Of a stretch of 39,310 nt of DNA, positions 1 to 9,464 are shown in pieces (positions within the stretch are counted from its first letter, which is position 1; each line of letters opens with the position of its first letter). The position numbers and the translations under genes were made by a program. The stretch is from assembly GCA_938021455.1 (NCBI GenBank), contig CALIGP010000113.1:1-39310 (forward strand), written 5' to 3'. The stretch comes from an uncultured Lewinella sp. GTDB lineage: Bacteria > Bacteroidota > Bacteroidia > Chitinophagales > Saprospiraceae. The notes below the pieces were generated by a model. It ran no database searches. It was not told the origin of the DNA and saw only the letters and a program-made list of their open reading frames with translations.

Positions 1-221
1 ACTTCAAATAAGTTGCTGATTCTTAGTAGCTTACAAATGCTGGGTTCCGCAGATCCGCTTTCGTAACTAGCGATGTTACCACGGTTCAAATGAACCTTTG
101 TCGCTAACTCCGTCTGAGACCACCCTTTGCTCTTCCGAAGGTATCTAAGGTTAGAAGCAATGAAATTAGGCAAGTCTGCTCGGGTATTACCGGCTGGCTT
201 TTTTATTTCCTTGGTTTCCAT
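1..221 (-). CDS. XRE-family helix-turn-helix transcriptional regulator (partial, runs off window start)
   Basis: Reverse complement from ATG at 221 reads METKEIKKPAGNTRADLPNFIASNLRYLRKSKGWSQTELATKVHLNRGNIASYESGSAEPSICKLLRISNLFE; classic HTH_3 pattern. Confidence 0.85.
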   Translation of the reverse strand, partial: METKEIKKPAGNTRADLPNFIASNLRYLRKSKGWSQTELATKVHLNRGNIASYESGSAEPSICKLLRISNLFE

Positions 222-368
222 GGTGACGCGTTAATTACTGTACAGTCTTATTTACACGCATGCCAAGTAAATAGTTGAAATATGTCAAAAAAAATTACGT
301 ATTGAGCTTTTGTCAAGACATTTTGGTACAGATCTTGCACATAAATGACGGAAATAAGGCGTTCTTAC

Positions 369-399
369 TTGCAAAGAGTCTAAATAGCGCCTATTTTTG
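369..399 (+). promoter_or_regulatory. Bacteroidota-type promoter of the sigma factor gene
   Basis: TTG (369-371), 20-nt spacer, TATTTTTG (392-399) matching TAnnTTTG; ATG at 436. Confidence 0.6.
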
Positions 400-435
400 T
401 AAAAGAATTTTACATCCCCTCTAAAAATTATCCAA

Positions 436-972
436 ATGAAAGCGACAAAGAAACAACAAAAAGAAATCCAGGACCTATTGTCTACCATAACCAATAGCCT
501 GCGTGCTTTTAGCCTGAAGCTTACCGGTAATATGAATGATGCAGAGGATCTCTATCAGGATACTGCGCTACGGATAATGACCAATGCTGAAAAGTATAAC
601 CCCGGAACCAACTTCAAGGCCTGGGCTGTGACGATCATGCGAAACATCTTTATCAACAACTATCGTAAGAAGGTTCGTCGTAACTTGATCATCGATCAAA
701 CACCGAATAACTACTATATCAATAGTGGTAATAAGACGGTACTGAATGATGGAGAGAATGAAGTAACGTTTAACGAACTTCAAGAATTAGTAGACCGCTT
801 ACCGGATGATTTTCGCGTGCCTTTTTTGATGGCCTATCAGGGATATAAGTACGATGAAATTGCCGAACAATTAGGCAGCCCGTTAGGGACAATTAAGTCC
901 CGTATCTTTTTCGCCCGTAAGAAATTACAGAAAATGTATGAAGAAGCAATGCGTGAACGTATTGTTGCGTAA
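436..972 (+). CDS. ECF-type RNA polymerase sigma factor
   Basis: Region 2 (DAEDLYQDTALRIMTNAEKYNPGTNFKAWAVTIMRN) and region 4 (LPDDFRVPFLMAYQGYKYDEIAEQLGSPLGTIKSRIFFARKKLQ). Confidence 0.93.
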   Translation: MKATKKQQKEIQDLLSTITNSLRAFSLKLTGNMNDAEDLYQDTALRIMTNAEKYNPGTNFKAWAVTIMRNIFINNYRKKVRRNLIIDQTPNNYYINSGNKTVLNDGENEVTFNELQELVDRLPDDFRVPFLMAYQGYKYDEIAEQLGSPLGTIKSRIFFARKKLQKMYEEAMRERIVA

Positions 973-996
973 TTCACACGGTACAGTTAAAGCACT

Positions 997-1034
997 GAAT
1001 TGGCCCCGGCATCTTTTGCCAGGGCCAATTCTTT
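997..1034 (+). terminator. Intrinsic terminator after the sigma gene
   Basis: GAATTGGCCC (997-1006) / GGGCCAATTC (1022-1031) perfect stem followed by a short T stretch. Confidence 0.6.
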
Positions 1035-1132
1035 GCTTATAATTGGGTTCTTTTTACGTTTCGTCACCTAACAAAGGTCATTTGTTGTAACTTGCAACCT
1101 TTGAAGTTAGCTGAAAATTTAGCCAAGAATTT

Positions 1133-2392
1133 ATGGGGCATCCTACTGCTGTGTTCTGGAATTTTGAACCCCTGCATGACGCCGTTATGGAGGTAGAATA
1201 TGGTCCTCAATGGTACAGGACAATGGGAGAAGGCGAACAGCCAGAAGCCATTGACGTAAAATCATTAATCGACTTTTGCCTGGAGCGCGGAGAAATAGTA
1301 AATCATTCAGCCTACGCCAATTGGCGGTGGATGAATAACTACGGAACAACTTTACAGAATCAATCAATCAGGCTCTTACAGCTTTACACCGAATCAAGAG
1401 GTAGAGCACAAAGAGTGAGCGAATTCATTGCGGAAGATATTCGATCCATGATTAAGGGTAATCCAAAAATCAAGGAGGTAATTCTTTTTGGGGATGGATC
1501 TTACCTTCTATCAATTGGTGAGGAGGTAAAAGCTGCGGGCATAAAGCTAACGGGGCTACGCGTCTCTTCGTCAAAAAAGAATGATTGGCTGGATCTCTGT
1601 GATGAAGTACTGGAGTATGAATCCATCGCCAGATTATTGAACAATGGCCAGTCTGGGTATGGAGACGCTAGTGCGTCACACGCTGAACTCAGTGAAGCCC
1701 TGCAGGAATTGAGCCGACAGTATGGAACAGAGTGGATTCCTCAAGTAAAAATCAAGCCAGTCATGCTGCGCTTGCTTCCCGAATTTAAGGAGTCAGATTT
1801 CGGCTACCCGTCTTTTGGAGCCTACTTGAACGATCAGGTTAAAATCATTGAGCGTCGGCAATTTCGTGGAATGCCAGAACCTGAGTTTCGACTACTTTCC
1901 GGCATATCTGAAGAGGCTGATCAAGAGAGCGATAACAGCCCCAAGGCTTCCCTTAAGCTCGTTCCGTTCTACCTACGGGTGGCTGCTCAGCAAGGCGTGA
2001 GAATGCCTGCTCCCGAAGTGATGTGGGTAGGGGTAGACATTTATGCTTCCTTTTTGGAGTCTAATCAGAGCTTTGATAGCTTCTCCGAACTGGATGATGA
2101 GTGCTTGCACCAGCTACGTCAGGACCTGCCCAAGACTACCCTTACGGATGCCAAGAAAATCAGGCAGGTACTGTTCAAATGCTACCTTTTCCGCCCAAGT
2201 GACGATAATACCATCGGTTTTCAGGACGAAATCGAAGGGCTTGAAGACATTGAAGACCGTTATTTCAAGCTAATGCTTGCCCGTATCGGCAATAACATTA
2301 AAGAACCGGTGGATTACCTGGCACTCAGTGCCGCACTTACCGGTGAAGAAGGATACGCTGATCGGTTGGAGCAGCTGGACGATGCAGAGTAA
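1133..2392 (+). CDS. NYN (LabA/DUF88-like) domain protein with LOTUS/OST-HTH-like C-terminal part
   Basis: N-term AVFWNFEPL..GEIVNHSAYANW..KIKEVILFGDGSYLLSIGEEVKAAGIKLTGLRVSSSKKNDWLDLCDEVLEYES resembles the NYN fold; TEWIPQVKIKPVMLRLLPEFKESDFGYPSFGAYLNDQVKIIERRQ resembles OST-HTH. Confidence 0.65.
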   Translation: MGHPTAVFWNFEPLHDAVMEVEYGPQWYRTMGEGEQPEAIDVKSLIDFCLERGEIVNHSAYANWRWMNNYGTTLQNQSIRLLQLYTESRGRAQRVSEFIAEDIRSMIKGNPKIKEVILFGDGSYLLSIGEEVKAAGIKLTGLRVSSSKKNDWLDLCDEVLEYESIARLLNNGQSGYGDASASHAELSEALQELSRQYGTEWIPQVKIKPVMLRLLPEFKESDFGYPSFGAYLNDQVKIIERRQFRGMPEPEFRLLSGISEEADQESDNSPKASLKLVPFYLRVAAQQGVRMPAPEVMWVGVDIYASFLESNQSFDSFSELDDECLHQLRQDLPKTTLTDAKKIRQVLFKCYLFRPSDDNTIGFQDEIEGLEDIEDRYFKLMLARIGNNIKEPVDYLALSAALTGEEGYADRLEQLDDAE

Positions 2393-2447
2393 TTGGTTCA
2401 ATCCGATATTTCTTTCGGCCATAATTCACCTTGTTTATCCTATTCAG

Positions 2448-2491
2448 TGCGCCGGAGCCCTGCGGCAGGCTCAGGCGGGGCCGCAGGTGCA
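2448..2491 (-). repeat. Dispersed TGCACCTGCG repeat, long form
   Basis: Minus strand TGCACCTGCGGCCCCGCCTGAGCCTGCCGCAGGGCTCCGGCGCAC; compare 8036-8077. Confidence 0.7.
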
Positions 2492-2574
2492 ATGAAAGTC
2501 CTCCGTCATATTCCGCTCCTTTACTCAACTCTCTTTGTGCTCCCGGCGTTGCAATCGGACTCTAAAGAAGTTGT

Positions 2575-4455
2575 ATGGCAAAGTTCAGTATCGACCTCCA
2601 GGCCGGTAAAGTAAAAGAAGATGATGCGGTAAGTTCCGTAGGTCAGACTATTGTGGGCATTGACTTGGGTACGACGAACAGCCTCGTCGCCCGGGTAATA
2701 AACGGCAGGGCAGAAGCTGTTGCCGGGCCAGACGGAAAGTCCGTCCTCGTTCCCAGTATCGTCCATTTTGCTGATGACGGAGAAGTGGTAGTCGGCGAAG
2801 ACGCCAAAGCCTTTCTCCTGACGCACCCCGAGAGAACTATCTACTCCGTCAAGCGACTCCTGGGCAAAAGCTTTGGAGACCTTAAAAGCTTTGAAAATCG
2901 CTTTGGCTACCGGGTTATTGATGAGGACGAAGACCGGCTGGTGAAAATCGCCGTGCCCGGCCCGGATGGGCAGGACAAGTACTACAGCCCCATCGAGCTT
3001 TCGGCTAAGATTCTGAAGGCGCTGAAGGTCCGGATAGAGGCGGAGATCGGCGGCGAAGTCAGCCGCGCCGTTATCACCGTTCCGGCCTACTTCAACGACT
3101 CCCAACGACAAGCCACCCGGGATGCCGGCAAATTGGCCGGCCTTGATGTCCTCCGCATCGTAAATGAACCCACCGCCAGCAGCCTTGCCTACGGCATTGG
3201 CCTCAAGGACGAAGACGAAGGACGTACGATTGCCGTTTATGACCTTGGTGGAGGGACGTTTGACGTGTCCGTCCTGCGTATTGAGCAGGGGATTTTTGAA
3301 GTATTGAGCACCAACGGAGATACCTTCCTGGGGGGGGATGATCTGGATCAAGCAATCGTCGACCACTGGATCAACGAAAAGAGCCTAAGCGTTGATACTC
3401 CTCAACGGCGTGGGGAAATCCGCCTGCTGGCCGAACGCGCCAAGAAGCAACTATCCTTTGAAGACTCTTTCACGAGCGAGTTCCACGGTATTACGCTCTA
3501 CCTGGATCGTTCGCAGGCGAACGTTCTTTTTACCCCGCTCGTCAAACGAACCCTTGCATCCTGCGACCGCGCCCTGAAAGATGCTGGCCTTACGACCGAT
3601 GACATCGACCACGTGATCATGGTCGGCGGTTCCACCCGTGTACCACTGGTGAAAGCTGAAGTCAGTAATTTCTTCGGTAAAACCGTCAACGATAGCCTGG
3701 ACCCCGATCAGGTGGTCGCCCTTGGCGCCGCCATTCAGGCCGACGTCCTGGCCGGCAACCAGAAAGACGTATTACTGCTCGATATTACGCCCTTAAGCCT
3801 TGGTATTGAGACCGTTGGCGGCCTCATGGATCCCATCATCGCCCGTAACAGTAAAGTCCCCACCCGCGTTGGCCGCAAGTACACCACGAGTGTTGACGGG
3901 CAGAAGAACTTGAAGGTCGCCGTTTTTCAGGGCGAACGGGATATGGTAAAAGATAACCGGAAACTAGGTGAATTCGTCTTGGGAGACATACCTCCAATGC
4001 CCGCCGGAATCCCGCAAATTGAGATTCAATTCGGACTGGACGCTGACGGTATTCTTCGCGTGAAAGCCATGGAGCATCGAAGTGGTAAAAGCCAGTCGGT
4101 GACCATCAAAAGCCAGTACGGTATTAGCGAAGAAGAGATGGCAGAAATGCTCATCGAAAGCATCACGAATGCGGAGGGTGACGTCGCCGCCCGCGCGCTC
4201 GTAGAAGCCCGCAACGAAGCCAATAATGTGTTGCTAAGCACCAAAAAATTCCTGGAGCAAAATTCGGATTGGCTTACGGAAGAGCAAGCCGCTGCCATCA
4301 GTGGACATGCCGAAAAACTCTCGGCTGCCGTAGCCGGGACGGATAAGGACAGCATCAACCAGCGCCTGGAAGAACTCAACGAATTTACTACACCACTGGC
4401 CCACGAAGCCTTGGATCGTAATGTGGCTGCAGCGATTAAAGGGAGTGATCTGTAG
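2575..4455 (+). CDS. hscA: Hsp70 family chaperone, HscA/DnaK type
   Basis: [65 protein letters not shown]; HscA rather than DnaK inferred from length and N-terminal extension. Confidence 0.85.
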   Translation: MAKFSIDLQAGKVKEDDAVSSVGQTIVGIDLGTTNSLVARVINGRAEAVAGPDGKSVLVPSIVHFADDGEVVVGEDAKAFLLTHPERTIYSVKRLLGKSFGDLKSFENRFGYRVIDEDEDRLVKIAVPGPDGQDKYYSPIELSAKILKALKVRIEAEIGGEVSRAVITVPAYFNDSQRQATRDAGKLAGLDVLRIVNEPTASSLAYGIGLKDEDEGRTIAVYDLGGGTFDVSVLRIEQGIFEVLSTNGDTFLGGDDLDQAIVDHWINEKSLSVDTPQRRGEIRLLAERAKKQLSFEDSFTSEFHGITLYLDRSQANVLFTPLVKRTLASCDRALKDAGLTTDDIDHVIMVGGSTRVPLVKAEVSNFFGKTVNDSLDPDQVVALGAAIQADVLAGNQKDVLLLDITPLSLGIETVGGLMDPIIARNSKVPTRVGRKYTTSVDGQKNLKVAVFQGERDMVKDNRKLGEFVLGDIPPMPAGIPQIEIQFGLDADGILRVKAMEHRSGKSQSVTIKSQYGISEEEMAEMLIESITNAEGDVAARALVEARNEANNVLLSTKKFLEQNSDWLTEEQAAAISGHAEKLSAAVAGTDKDSINQRLEELNEFTTPLAHEALDRNVAAAIKGSDL

Positions 4456-4551
4456 CCACGGCTTCAGCCGTTAGTTTTCAGGCTCTCCGATTCTTAAAAC
4501 CCCAATTAAAACCCCGTTCTTTGCGTTCCCTTTAGCGACGACTCCCCGCCA

Positions 4552-6048
4552 ATGAAACCATTCTACCTCTTTATTCCTATTTTCCTTCTGCTCACCGTGG
4601 TTGCCTGCGACGTGGAAACGGACTTTGTCACTGGTGAAGCCGTCCAGTTACGCTTCAGCCAGGATACCTTGACCTTCGATACCGTCTTCACCGCCCGTGG
4701 CTCCGCCACGCGTTCACTGAAAGTCTACAACCAGGGAGACGAGCCGGTGATGATTGACCGCATCAACGTTGCCGGAGAAACCGGCGTGAACTACACCTTC
4801 AACGTAGACGGTTTTCAGGGCCCAGAGGCCAGAGACGTTATCATCTGGGGAGGAGATTCCATCTTCGTTTTTGTGGAGGTAGAAGTTGACCCAACCGACC
4901 CAGAGAATATTAGTCCTTTCATCGCGGAGGATCGCCTGCTGTTTGAAACGGGGAGTGTGCAGGAAGAAGTGGTGCTGCTGGCCTTTGGCCAGAATGCGAA
5001 CTACGTCAATGGCTTTAATCGAGGGCAATTCTTTCGGATTACCTGCGATAACGGTATTGCTACGCTGCCGCAAGACCTGCCGACGGTCATCTACGGCTCC
5101 ATGTTCATTGACAGCTGCATTGTACAGGCTCTGCCGGGGACCCAGATATATTTCCACGGTGGTGTACAGCGCAACGATCAGGTTGGGGGGAATGGCTTCT
5201 TCAACGATGGCTTCATTTTTACCCAGCCCAATGGTAGCCTTCAGCTACTGGGCACACTGGAGGACCCCGTGATCGTTCGGACCGACCGGCTTGAAGAGAA
5301 TTTCCTTGATGATCCGGCTAAGTACCGTGGCCTCATCCTTGGCCCGGGGAGTAAAGACAATCGCCTGGAGCACACGCAACTCCTGAACGCCATCGTTGGC
5401 ATTACGCTCGATAGCCTGGCCGAAGTAACCATTGAAAACAGTACGATCGCGTACTCCGGTGGGCCAGCGATTTCTGCGTACCAGTCGCGAGTGACGGTGG
5501 ACAATTCCGTCTTCCACTCTAATTTCGGGAATGCCGTACAGTTCGTCAAGGGAGGAACACTCAATATGCAGCATACAACCGTAGCCAATTACGGTGTGGA
5601 TGCCAGCGCACTGGTACTGACAAACTTCACTTGTGATGACTCCGGCAATAACTGTCTGGCGGCAAATATGACGGCCAACATCAGCAACACCATTATCAGT
5701 GGCTCGCGGGGAAGTGAACTGATATTTCTTGACATTTTTGAAGGGAATGAACTGGATGCTTTCGTGGTCTCCATCAACAATTCCGTCGTACGGACGGATC
5801 AGGGCTTCCTTGATTCTCAGAGCGGCCTCTTCGCTGACTTCTACACGAACATCTGTGACAATTGCCTCAATCTGGAATTCAGTGACCCGATTTTTATCGA
5901 TATCTCCGAGGATGATTATCAGCTTGATTCCCTGAGCATTGCCCGGAACCTGGGCGTGTTTAACCCCGCACTACCGCTTGATATTCTTGGCGTTGAGCGG
6001 GATACCGACTCGCCGGATGCGGGCGCTTTTGAACGGGTGGATTTGTAA
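4552..6048 (+). CDS. Lipoprotein with right-handed parallel beta-helix-like repeats
   Basis: Lipobox LTVVAC; repeated N/D/V-rich strands (IGITLDSLAEVTIENSTIAYSGGPAISAYQSRVTVDNSVFHSNFGNAV). Confidence 0.75.
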   Translation: MKPFYLFIPIFLLLTVVACDVETDFVTGEAVQLRFSQDTLTFDTVFTARGSATRSLKVYNQGDEPVMIDRINVAGETGVNYTFNVDGFQGPEARDVIIWGGDSIFVFVEVEVDPTDPENISPFIAEDRLLFETGSVQEEVVLLAFGQNANYVNGFNRGQFFRITCDNGIATLPQDLPTVIYGSMFIDSCIVQALPGTQIYFHGGVQRNDQVGGNGFFNDGFIFTQPNGSLQLLGTLEDPVIVRTDRLEENFLDDPAKYRGLILGPGSKDNRLEHTQLLNAIVGITLDSLAEVTIENSTIAYSGGPAISAYQSRVTVDNSVFHSNFGNAVQFVKGGTLNMQHTTVANYGVDASALVLTNFTCDDSGNNCLAANMTANISNTIISGSRGSELIFLDIFEGNELDAFVVSINNSVVRTDQGFLDSQSGLFADFYTNICDNCLNLEFSDPIFIDISEDDYQLDSLSIARNLGVFNPALPLDILGVERDTDSPDAGAFERVDL

Positions 6049-6050
6049 AG

Positions 6051-6090
6051 GGAAACCTCTCCCCAACCCCTCTCCGGAGGAGAGGGGCTT
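6051..6090. repeat. CCTCTCCCCAACCCCTCTCC hairpin repeat, copy 1
   Basis: GGAAACCTCTCCCCAACCCCTCTCCGGAGGAGAGGGGCTT; second copy at 24850-24909. Confidence 0.75.
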
Positions 6091-6092
6091 TT

Positions 6093-6109
6093 AAAACGCT
6101 TCGCGTTTT
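6093..6109. repeat. AAAACGC-TTC-GCGTTTT hairpin
   Basis: Perfect 7-bp stem with TTC loop; related hairpins at 24914-24930 and 25457-25483. Confidence 0.65.
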
Positions 6110-6111
6110 TT

Positions 6112-6195
6112 GCCTCCAACGCCTCCAACGCCTCCAACGCCTCCAACATGCGGTAGCCCCAACAGACCAAACTGCCAAAGAACTAAAAGACCACC
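6112..6195. repeat. Word-array repeat: (GCCTCCAAC)x4 followed by degenerate ~8-nt words ending mostly in CC
   Basis: Four exact 9-mers at 6112-6147, then AACAGACC AAACTGCC AAAGAACT AAAAGACC, abutting the stop codon of the next gene. Confidence 0.75.
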
Positions 6196-6969
6196 TTACC
6201 CTCCCTGCCGCTGCTTCAGCGCATCTTCCCGCAACCTGCGTAAGAAGGGGCTGGCGAAGATGAAATCTTCCAGCACTTTGTTGTCACTTTCCAGTACCTG
6301 GGATTTGTCGCCCGTCCAGGCGACTTTGCCGTTCTTCAGCAGCAGGATATTATCTCCGATACCCATCACGGAGTTCATGTCGTGCGTATTGATGACGGTG
6401 GTGATATTGTTTCGGTTCGTCAGGTCACAGATTAGCTCATCGATGAGGATGGAAGTCTGGGGGTCGAGGCCGGAGTTCGGCTCGTCACAAAAGAGATATT
6501 TGGGCTCCAGAACCATGGCTCTGGCGATACCGACCCGCTTTTGCATACCACCGGAGACCTCTGAGGGGTAACGGTCGTTAATGCCTTCCATATTCACCAT
6601 TTCGAGACATTCATCCACGCGTCGGTTCTTGTCTTTCAGGCTAAGGCGGGTGAACATATCCATAGGGAAACGGATGTTTTCACCAACGGTCATCGAGTCA
6701 AACAGGGCGTTGCCCTGGAAGAGCATTCCGACTTTCATGCGGATGGACCTGATGTCCTTATCGTCTAGTGAAAACAGGTTGGTATCTCCGTAAAAGACCG
6801 CTCCTTCGGAGGGGCGGAAGAGCCCGATGAGTAGCTTCAGGAGAACGGTTTTTCCCGCGCCGGAGCTACCAATAATGAGGTTAGGCTTGCCGGCGTGAAA
6901 TTCGGCCGAGACGCCCTTGAGAACGTGGTTGTCGCCGAAGGACTTATGTAGATTTTCCGTGCGGATCAT
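6196..6969 (-). CDS. ABC transporter ATP-binding protein, MlaF/Mkl type
   Basis: Walker A GSSGAGKT, signature VSGGMQKRVGIARAMVLEPKYLFCDEPNSGLDP; next to an MlaE-like permease. Confidence 0.92.
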   Translation of the reverse strand: MIRTENLHKSFGDNHVLKGVSAEFHAGKPNLIIGSSGAGKTVLLKLLIGLFRPSEGAVFYGDTNLFSLDDKDIRSIRMKVGMLFQGNALFDSMTVGENIRFPMDMFTRLSLKDKNRRVDECLEMVNMEGINDRYPSEVSGGMQKRVGIARAMVLEPKYLFCDEPNSGLDPQTSILIDELICDLTNRNNITTVINTHDMNSVMGIGDNILLLKNGKVAWTGDKSQVLESDNKVLEDFIFASPFLRRLREDALKQRQGG

Positions 6970-6982
6970 GCTTCGGTCGGGA

Positions 6983-7729
6983 TTAGGTCAGGAGGAGGGC
7001 GATGATGAAATCGAATAGCAGGATCAGGACGTTAGAAACGACCACTGCACTGGTACTAGCTTCGCCAAGTTCGATACTACCGCCCTTAACGTAGTAGCCA
7101 AAGTAGCAGCTCACGGAGGTGAGCAGGAAGGCGAAAACGCCCGCTTTGACGAACATGATGAATACGTAGCGGGGAACAAAAAAGGATCGAAGTCCAAGTA
7201 CGTATTCTGTATGGGAAATACTGCCGGGAAGAACCGTGGCCAGGTATCCACCAATGATACTAACGAAAGCAGATATAGCTACGAGTAAAGGAATGACCAA
7301 TACGGCGGCAATAACTTTGGGCATGATGAGGTAAGCAGCTGTGTTAACGCCCATGATTTCCATGGCATCAATGTGCTCTTTTTGCCGCATACCACCGATT
7401 TCGGCGGCGAGATTAGAGCCTACTTTGCCGGCCAAAACCAGGCAGGTAATCGTTGGGGCCATCTCGATGATGGTAATATCCCGGACGATGTAGCCAATGT
7501 AGTAGGACGGGATAAAGCTGTCGCCCAATTGATCTGCGAACTGAACGGCCGTTACCATGCCGATAAAAACGGAGATAAGTAGTACAATGAAGACAGATCC
7601 TACCCCGATGGCATCCATCTGGCGAACGGTCTCTTTATAGTACATAGAGAACCGTTCCGGCTTAGCGATGGCGGATTTTAGCAGCAAAATATATTGCCCG
7701 AAATTATAAAGGAATGTGTCTATCAGCAT
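6983..7729 (-). CDS. MlaE-family ABC transporter permease
   Basis: IGVGSVFIVLLISVFIGMVTAVQFADQL..LVLAGKVGSNLAAEIGGMRQKEHIDAMEIMGVNTAAYLIMPKV. ORF opens to 7810, but the first 27 codons are uncharacteristic, so ATG at 7729 is preferred. Confidence 0.9.
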   Translation of the reverse strand: MLIDTFLYNFGQYILLLKSAIAKPERFSMYYKETVRQMDAIGVGSVFIVLLISVFIGMVTAVQFADQLGDSFIPSYYIGYIVRDITIIEMAPTITCLVLAGKVGSNLAAEIGGMRQKEHIDAMEIMGVNTAAYLIMPKVIAAVLVIPLLVAISAFVSIIGGYLATVLPGSISHTEYVLGLRSFFVPRYVFIMFVKAGVFAFLLTSVSCYFGYYVKGGSIELGEASTSAVVVSNVLILLFDFIIALLLT

Positions 7730-7846
7730 GTGTCGGCCGGATCGTTTTGCGGTGCGGTATGGGGCCCGTCCCCGCAGGCTTGCGGGTTGGTAGAACGTAG
7801 TGCCTGCCACTTAGGTTGGCGATATTACAAATTTAGTGCAAATCTG

Positions 7847-7864
7847 GGCGCGGCCGCAGGTGCA
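7847..7864 (-). repeat. Dispersed TGCACCTGCG repeat, short form
   Basis: GGCGCGGCCGCAGGTGCA; one mismatch to the reverse complement of TGCACCTGCGTCCGCGCC. Confidence 0.7.
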
Positions 7865-7896
7865 AGGTGAATATCTTTAAAAGCAATGAGAACCCC

Positions 7897-7999
7897 GGTT
7901 GAGGAGCTCCCGCTCCGAAAATTCGAGCCCAAAGGGCGAGCTAATACCTAATGGCAGGCTGCTGCGCGGCTGGTTTTTCGGAGTAGGAGCTCTTCAACC
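7897..7999. repeat. 103-bp inverted-repeat element
   Basis: GGTTGAGGAGCTCCCGCTCCGAAAA .. TTTTTCGGAGTAGGAGCTCTTCAACC; arms of about 25 bp with 3 mismatches. Confidence 0.65.
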
Positions 8000-8035
8000 A
8001 CTGTACACTAGTCACCTTGCTCCTTTACCTCCCTC

Positions 8036-8077
8036 TGCACCTGCGGACCCCGCTGAGCCTGCCGAAGTGTCCGCGCC
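8036..8077 (+). repeat. Dispersed TGCACCTGCG repeat, long form
   Basis: TGCACCTGCGGACCCCGCTGAGCCTGCCGAAGTGTCCGCGCC; contains both halves of the short form around an internal block. Confidence 0.7.
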
Positions 8078-8079
8078 GC

Positions 8080-9390
8080 CTACACCCGTTCTTCCGCCGT
8101 GGCCGGGACACTGATGTCAAAGTAGTAAGCGATCAGGCCAGCCACCACGTTGAGCAACCCGAGTAGGCTTTCCATCGGCTGGTTGATGAAAAGGTAGACC
8201 AGTGACCAGGCACTGAAGGCCAGGAAGATGATCTGAGGAAGTGGATAAAGGGGCGAGGAGTAACCCGCTTCTCCTTTCTTCTGCCACCGTAAAATGAGTA
8301 AGCCCAGCACCGCCAAAAAGGTGAATAGCTGAAGCACAAATCCGCTGTAGAGCAGGACTCTCTCGAAGCTGGACGTGAAGACCAGGAACAGGCTGATGCC
8401 CCCCTGTAGCCAGGTTGCTCTCTGCGGAATACCGCCTTTGCTGAGCTGACCAAAAGTGCGCCACAAATGATGGCTATCGCCCATCGCTCTTACTACGCGT
8501 GGCCCGACCCAGATCATGGCAGAAATACCCGTCAGCAATAAAATACCGATCAAAACACTGACCCATTGGCCCATTGCGGGGCCGAACATTGCGGCGGAGG
8601 CTACCTGCGCTACATCAATCTGTCCGCTGAGAGCAGCCGTGCCCGCTTGCCGTAAAAAACCATACTGTAGGAGCAGGAACAATCCACTAACCAACAGCGT
8701 ACCGCCCACTAGTGCAAGCGGCAAATTTTTTCTGGGCTCTTCAATTTCTTCTACGATATACGCCGCGGCATTCCAGCCGGAAAAGGCATAGAAAACGCTG
8801 ATCATGGCGACCGCTGCTCCTGGGGACCAGAGCGTACTCATTCCTCCGAAGGACCAGTTGACAACGGCGTCTGCCGGCGCGGGCATAAAGGTACCCGCCA
8901 GGCCTAACCCCAGCACCACCAGCAGTTTTACGGCCGTTAGCACGTTCTGTAAGCGGCTGGATTCCCGGGTGCCAAAACCATGAGCAAGCGATAAAATGAC
9001 AATACTCATCACGGCCGTAAGTAGGGGCGGCCAGCCCGTCCAGGCAGCCAGATATTGTCCTACGGCCATAGCCGACAGCGCAACGGCAGCAGCAAAGCCA
9101 ACCGTAAGGCTAACCCAGCCACTCAGGAAGCCCATGAGCGGATGAAAGATCTCGCTTAGAAAGTGCGCCTCTCCGCCGGAGCGGGGCAATCGAGTACCTA
9201 GCTCTGCATAACTTACGGCACCACACCAGGCAACTAAGCCGCCAATGGCCCACAGCAACAGCAACACTGAACCACTGGGGATCAACTCCAGTTGAAACCC
9301 AAGGGTGGTAAAGGCGCCCGTACCGATCATGTTGGCCACTACCAGTGCCGCAGCACTCCGCCAGCCGATTGTTGCTTTCAGCCGATTCAT
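8080..9390 (-). CDS. APC-superfamily amino acid permease
   Basis: GWRSAAALVVANMIGTGAFTTLGFQL..GGLVAWCGAVSYAELGTRLPRSGGEAHFLSEIFHPLMGFLSGWVSL; multiple TM segments. Confidence 0.9.
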   Translation of the reverse strand: MNRLKATIGWRSAAALVVANMIGTGAFTTLGFQLELIPSGSVLLLLWAIGGLVAWCGAVSYAELGTRLPRSGGEAHFLSEIFHPLMGFLSGWVSLTVGFAAAVALSAMAVGQYLAAWTGWPPLLTAVMSIVILSLAHGFGTRESSRLQNVLTAVKLLVVLGLGLAGTFMPAPADAVVNWSFGGMSTLWSPGAAVAMISVFYAFSGWNAAAYIVEEIEEPRKNLPLALVGGTLLVSGLFLLLQYGFLRQAGTAALSGQIDVAQVASAAMFGPAMGQWVSVLIGILLLTGISAMIWVGPRVVRAMGDSHHLWRTFGQLSKGGIPQRATWLQGGISLFLVFTSSFERVLLYSGFVLQLFTFLAVLGLLILRWQKKGEAGYSSPLYPLPQIIFLAFSAWSLVYLFINQPMESLLGLLNVVAGLIAYYFDISVPATAEERV

Positions 9391-9464
9391 CGAAGTAAGA
9401 AACTGCTAAGCAGGAAGATTTCTGTTGTGGCGGCAGCGAGGTAACGTAGTTTTAACGTTTGGGG

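Noticed and set aside
2521-3366. 281-aa minus-strand ORF
   Set aside because: Lies antisense within the clear Hsp70 gene; no domain recognisable.
4456-4475. CCACGGCTTCAGCCGT palindrome after hscA
   Set aside because: REP-like but only one copy seen here; too short to claim an element.
7730-7810. N-terminal extension of the MlaE-like ORF (MAGTTFYQPASLRGRAPYRTAKRSGRH)
   Set aside because: Not typical of MlaE; includes a CCCGCAGGCTTGCGGG palindrome and is likely upstream DNA.
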